The notes under the pieces: model-generated
The model's database searches: none
What the model was told of the DNA's origin: nothing
What the model saw: only the letters and a program-made list of their open reading frames with translations
Position numbers and translations under genes: made by a program
Source of the DNA: JAUPKT01 sp964427855
GTDB lineage: Bacteria; Desulfobacterota; Desulfomonilia; Desulfomonilales; Desulfomonilaceae
Assembly (NCBI GenBank): GCA_964427855.1
Contig: CAYRVH010000009.1
Location: forward strand, 5,947-69,946
Reading direction: 5' to 3'
DNA: 64,000 bases
Shown here: in pieces, positions 62,531 to 64,000 of the stretch
Numbering within the stretch: the first letter of the stretch is position 1
How the letters are laid out: each line of letters begins with the position of its first letter

Positions 62531-62608
62531 TTAATCGCTACCGCGGGCAGACCTCCGGATTCCTTTTTTGCGCCACCACCACCAGTTTTGCAGGATGTCT
62601 TTCCGCAT
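62531..62608 (-). CDS. Possible Trp-rich peptide, 25 residues
   Basis: The ATG at 62608 is preceded by AAAGGAAAG. The peptide has four consecutive Trp codons (QNWWWWRKKG) and a basic end; its stop lies 24 bp before the hairpin above. The layout resembles an attenuator leader, but no tryptophan gene follows; only the 50-residue frame does. Could equally be a chance frame or a short amphipathic peptide. Confidence 0.35.
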   Translation of the reverse strand: MRKDILQNWWWWRKKGIRRSARGSD

Positions 62609-62682
62609 GATCTTTCCTTTGCCGCGTGATGTTACACCCGGCCTCGCCTATGTGTCAAGGGTTTCGTTGAAATCATGAGACT

Positions 62683-63324
62683 TCACTCGTCAAAGGTTCT
62701 GACATAGCCGCCTTCAACGGCGTCTTCGCGCCATCCGGGGCCACGAACACCTTGGTATTCCATGATTTTCTCAATTTGATCCATTTCTTCTTGACACCTC
62801 ACGCACAACCGCGCTGCAGGGAAGAGTCGGAGTCGCTGTTCGGGTATGGGGTCCCCGCAGTCTTCGCAGATCCCGTATTCTCCCAGTTTGATGCGTTCAA
62901 GGGCGTCCTCGATCTCTTTGAGCTGCTTGTGTTGGCGCATAGTAATCTTGGCATCAAGTTCTCTGGATATTTCGCCCGTGGCCAGGTCGATCTCGTCGCC
63001 TTTTTCTATGGCGTCGATATTCCTTCCGATCTTAATGGAGGCGAGCTGATTCAGGAGCACCTCCTTGGGGTTAAATGTGCTTTTTTTCTCAGAGACGGGG
63101 AGGACGCCGTCCTCTCTCTCTTCCTTGACCTGTACGACGGGGGCCTGGTGAGGGATTCGCGACCGGCGCGGGGATCTTTTTGTCTCTCCTTGGGTTTCCA
63201 CAACGCGATATAAATTCCTTCCCCCCTCGACTTTCCGTTCAATCTGGCCCTTTTGAACTTTTCCACGGACACTGTTCGGCACAATTCCCAAAAACGCCGC
63301 TATTTCTTCGCGGGTCATCCACAT
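62683..63324 (-). CDS. HTH-DksA/TraR zinc-finger fusion protein
   Basis: 213 residues from ATG 63324, preceded by AAGGAGAAG. The N-terminal MWMTREEIAAFLGIVPNSVRGKV is a small DNA-binding head (MerR/excisionase-like HTH). After a charged linker, the C-terminal part is a DksA/TraR domain: the coiled-coil tip D-x-x-D-x-A is present as DEIDLA (D110, D113, A115), then ALERIKLGEYGICEDCGDPI and LCVRC (C153, C156, C174, C177). In DksA the tip enters the RNA polymerase secondary channel and works with ppGpp. A DNA-binding head on such a factor is unusual, and the actual role is inferred. Confidence 0.85.
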   Translation of the reverse strand: MWMTREEIAAFLGIVPNSVRGKVQKGQIERKVEGGRNLYRVVETQGETKRSPRRSRIPHQAPVVQVKEEREDGVLPVSEKKSTFNPKEVLLNQLASIKIGRNIDAIEKGDEIDLATGEISRELDAKITMRQHKQLKEIEDALERIKLGEYGICEDCGDPIPEQRLRLFPAARLCVRCQEEMDQIEKIMEYQGVRGPGWREDAVEGGYVRTFDE

Positions 63325-63710
63325 GGCATCTTCTCCTTGGTGGACAGTATGATGATACGGTGGCAAGTTAATCATTCAACCCTCTGCGCGCAAGGCCTTC
63401 CGGTAAGGTCCAAGCAGGGTCAGCAGTGGTTTTTTCTGCGGCGCCACCGGCGCCTCGTTGCCTCCCTGGTTCAGGCGGCGTGCTTGCGTGTTGAGTAACT
63501 CCTTAAAAACAATATGCTATTCTTTGCGCCCCACTGCAAACAGCGGTGGACTGCACCATGGAGCGGGTAGCATACTGCTGACATGAGACCAATGTCAAGT
63601 ATTTTTTTGTTTGTTGGCGTTGGATGAATTGTTCTGTTGCGAAAAACTCGATGAATGCTATATTCCCATAAGAGGGCATTGCAAACCCTTAAAAAAAAGG
63701 AGCTCCGCTC
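63325..63710. other. Intergenic region before the right-edge gene
   Basis: About 385 bp. A GC-rich block near 63435-63455 contains GGCGCC-ACC-GGCGCC. The part nearest the next gene is AT-rich and holds a probable promoter. No RNA gene could be confirmed. Confidence 0.45.
63637..63664 (+). promoter_or_regulatory. Probable sigma-70 promoter
   Basis: TTGCGA at 63637-63642, a 16-bp spacer, then TATATT at 63659-63664, about 45 bp before the ATG of the exported protein. Both boxes match consensus at four or five of six positions. Confidence 0.45.
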
Positions 63711-64000
63711 ATGCAAAGAAAAAGCCTTCTTATCATATGTGCCGGCCTTGTCGTATTTTCGTCTGTGTTTCTATCTACCTCAGTCCAATCTGAAAAAGAG
63801 GAGGCGACTGGACGCAGCATGGTTATGCTACAGGACGCGGCGCCGGCAGAATTGCTTCAGCCGCAGCTTGCCTTTCCGGGAGAATTCGATCTCGAGGGCT
63901 GCGAGCAGGATTGCCGTCCCAAGCTTGGCGTCGACCCGCATCTTACGGGAGGAGGAACCGGTCTGGATACGTCAGTGTGGCGGCTCTTTACAATCTGTAT
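63711..64000 (+). CDS. Exported protein, truncated at the window edge
   Basis: The ATG has AAAAGGAG eight bases upstream. Signal peptide (LLIICAGLVVFSSVFLSTS) precedes a mature part with FDLEGCEQDCRPKLGVDP, where two cysteines lie four residues apart, and a Gly-rich stretch. The frame runs off the end of the window after about 96 codons. No family recognised. Confidence 0.75.
   Translation, partial: MQRKSLLIICAGLVVFSSVFLSTSVQSEKEEATGRSMVMLQDAAPAELLQPQLAFPGEFDLEGCEQDCRPKLGVDPHLTGGGTGLDTSVWRLFTIC

Noticed and set aside
63381..63500. Possible small structured RNA (SRP-like) in the GC-rich block
   Set aside because: The minus strand reads ACCGGAAGG, slightly like the SRP tetraloop, but the flanking core AGCAGCC is missing and no full hairpin could be drawn.
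1..64000. CRISPR arrays, insertion sequences, prophage, tRNA or rRNA genes
   Set aside because: No regularly spaced repeats, transposase or integrase motifs, or cloverleaf/TΨC signatures were found on reading both strands; absence is by eye only.

Overview
The window looks like one scaffold from a Gram-negative, anaerobic, sulfate-reducer-like or syntroph-like bacterium, probably of the former Deltaproteobacteria (Desulfobacterota). Reasons: LPS heptose synthesis (hldD) and lipid-linked polysaccharide genes; a four-subunit pyruvate:ferredoxin oxidoreductase; a TmcBC/HdrDE-type cytochrome b plus CCG-domain iron-sulfur pair; a succinate dehydrogenase/fumarate reductase; and SpmAB homologues in a genome with no other sporulation genes in view. 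The taxon is inferred; no rRNA is present. Three N runs (4117-4155, 4395-4451, 12622-12631) mark assembly gaps.

Layout. 1-1.5 kb: end of sdhA plus sdhB. 1.6-2.7 kb: spmA-spmB. 2.8-4.0 kb: an archaeo-eukaryotic-type primase domain joined to a C-terminal Hfq/Sm-like domain. 4.2-5.6 kb: exported TPR protein broken by a gap. 6.1-10.9 kb: four-gene ABC export/GldG/DUF4340 operon. 11-14.2 kb (minus): MFS remnant, CBS protein, HPP membrane protein, possible small ORFs and an MFS exporter. 14.9-21.4 kb: polysaccharide locus (flippase, O-antigen-ligase-like protein, GT4, secreted glycosidase-like protein), ending tail to tail inside uvrC. 23.4-26.9 kb: HTH gene and porCDAB.

27.3-31.8 kb: a three-gene compatible-solute operon (HAD phosphatase, glucosyl-3-phosphoglycerate synthase-like enzyme, second glycosyltransferase) bracketed by two ~345-bp direct repeats. 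32-34.6 kb: membrane redox pair. 34.9-36.1 kb: frameshifted AAA ATPase. 36.4-39.7 kb: ilvC, serine acetyltransferase, HTH/Zn-ribbon regulator, ssb. 39.8-46 kb: complete oligopeptide-type ABC importer, then a GT-B protein. 47.3-48.1 kb: gene-free stretch with a DnaA-box pair inside an inverted repeat. 48.1-52.6 kb: coaBC, family 4 uracil-DNA glycosylase, NfeD protease, stomatin-like protein, small holin-family membrane protein. 53-64 kb: NamZ-like hydrolase, ankyrin protein, small exported proteins, DUF202, hldD, orphan Hpt, nucleoside transporter, radical SAM/SPASM protein, PsiE-like protein, an HTH-DksA fusion, and a truncated exported protein at the right edge.

No tRNA, rRNA, CRISPR array, intact insertion sequence or prophage was recognised. 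The most unusual items are the primase-Hfq-like fusion, the repeat-bracketed solute cassette, the HTH-DksA fusion, the DnaA-box palindrome, and several very short ORFs with good ribosome binding sites. All family assignments are by eye from motifs; no database search was run.
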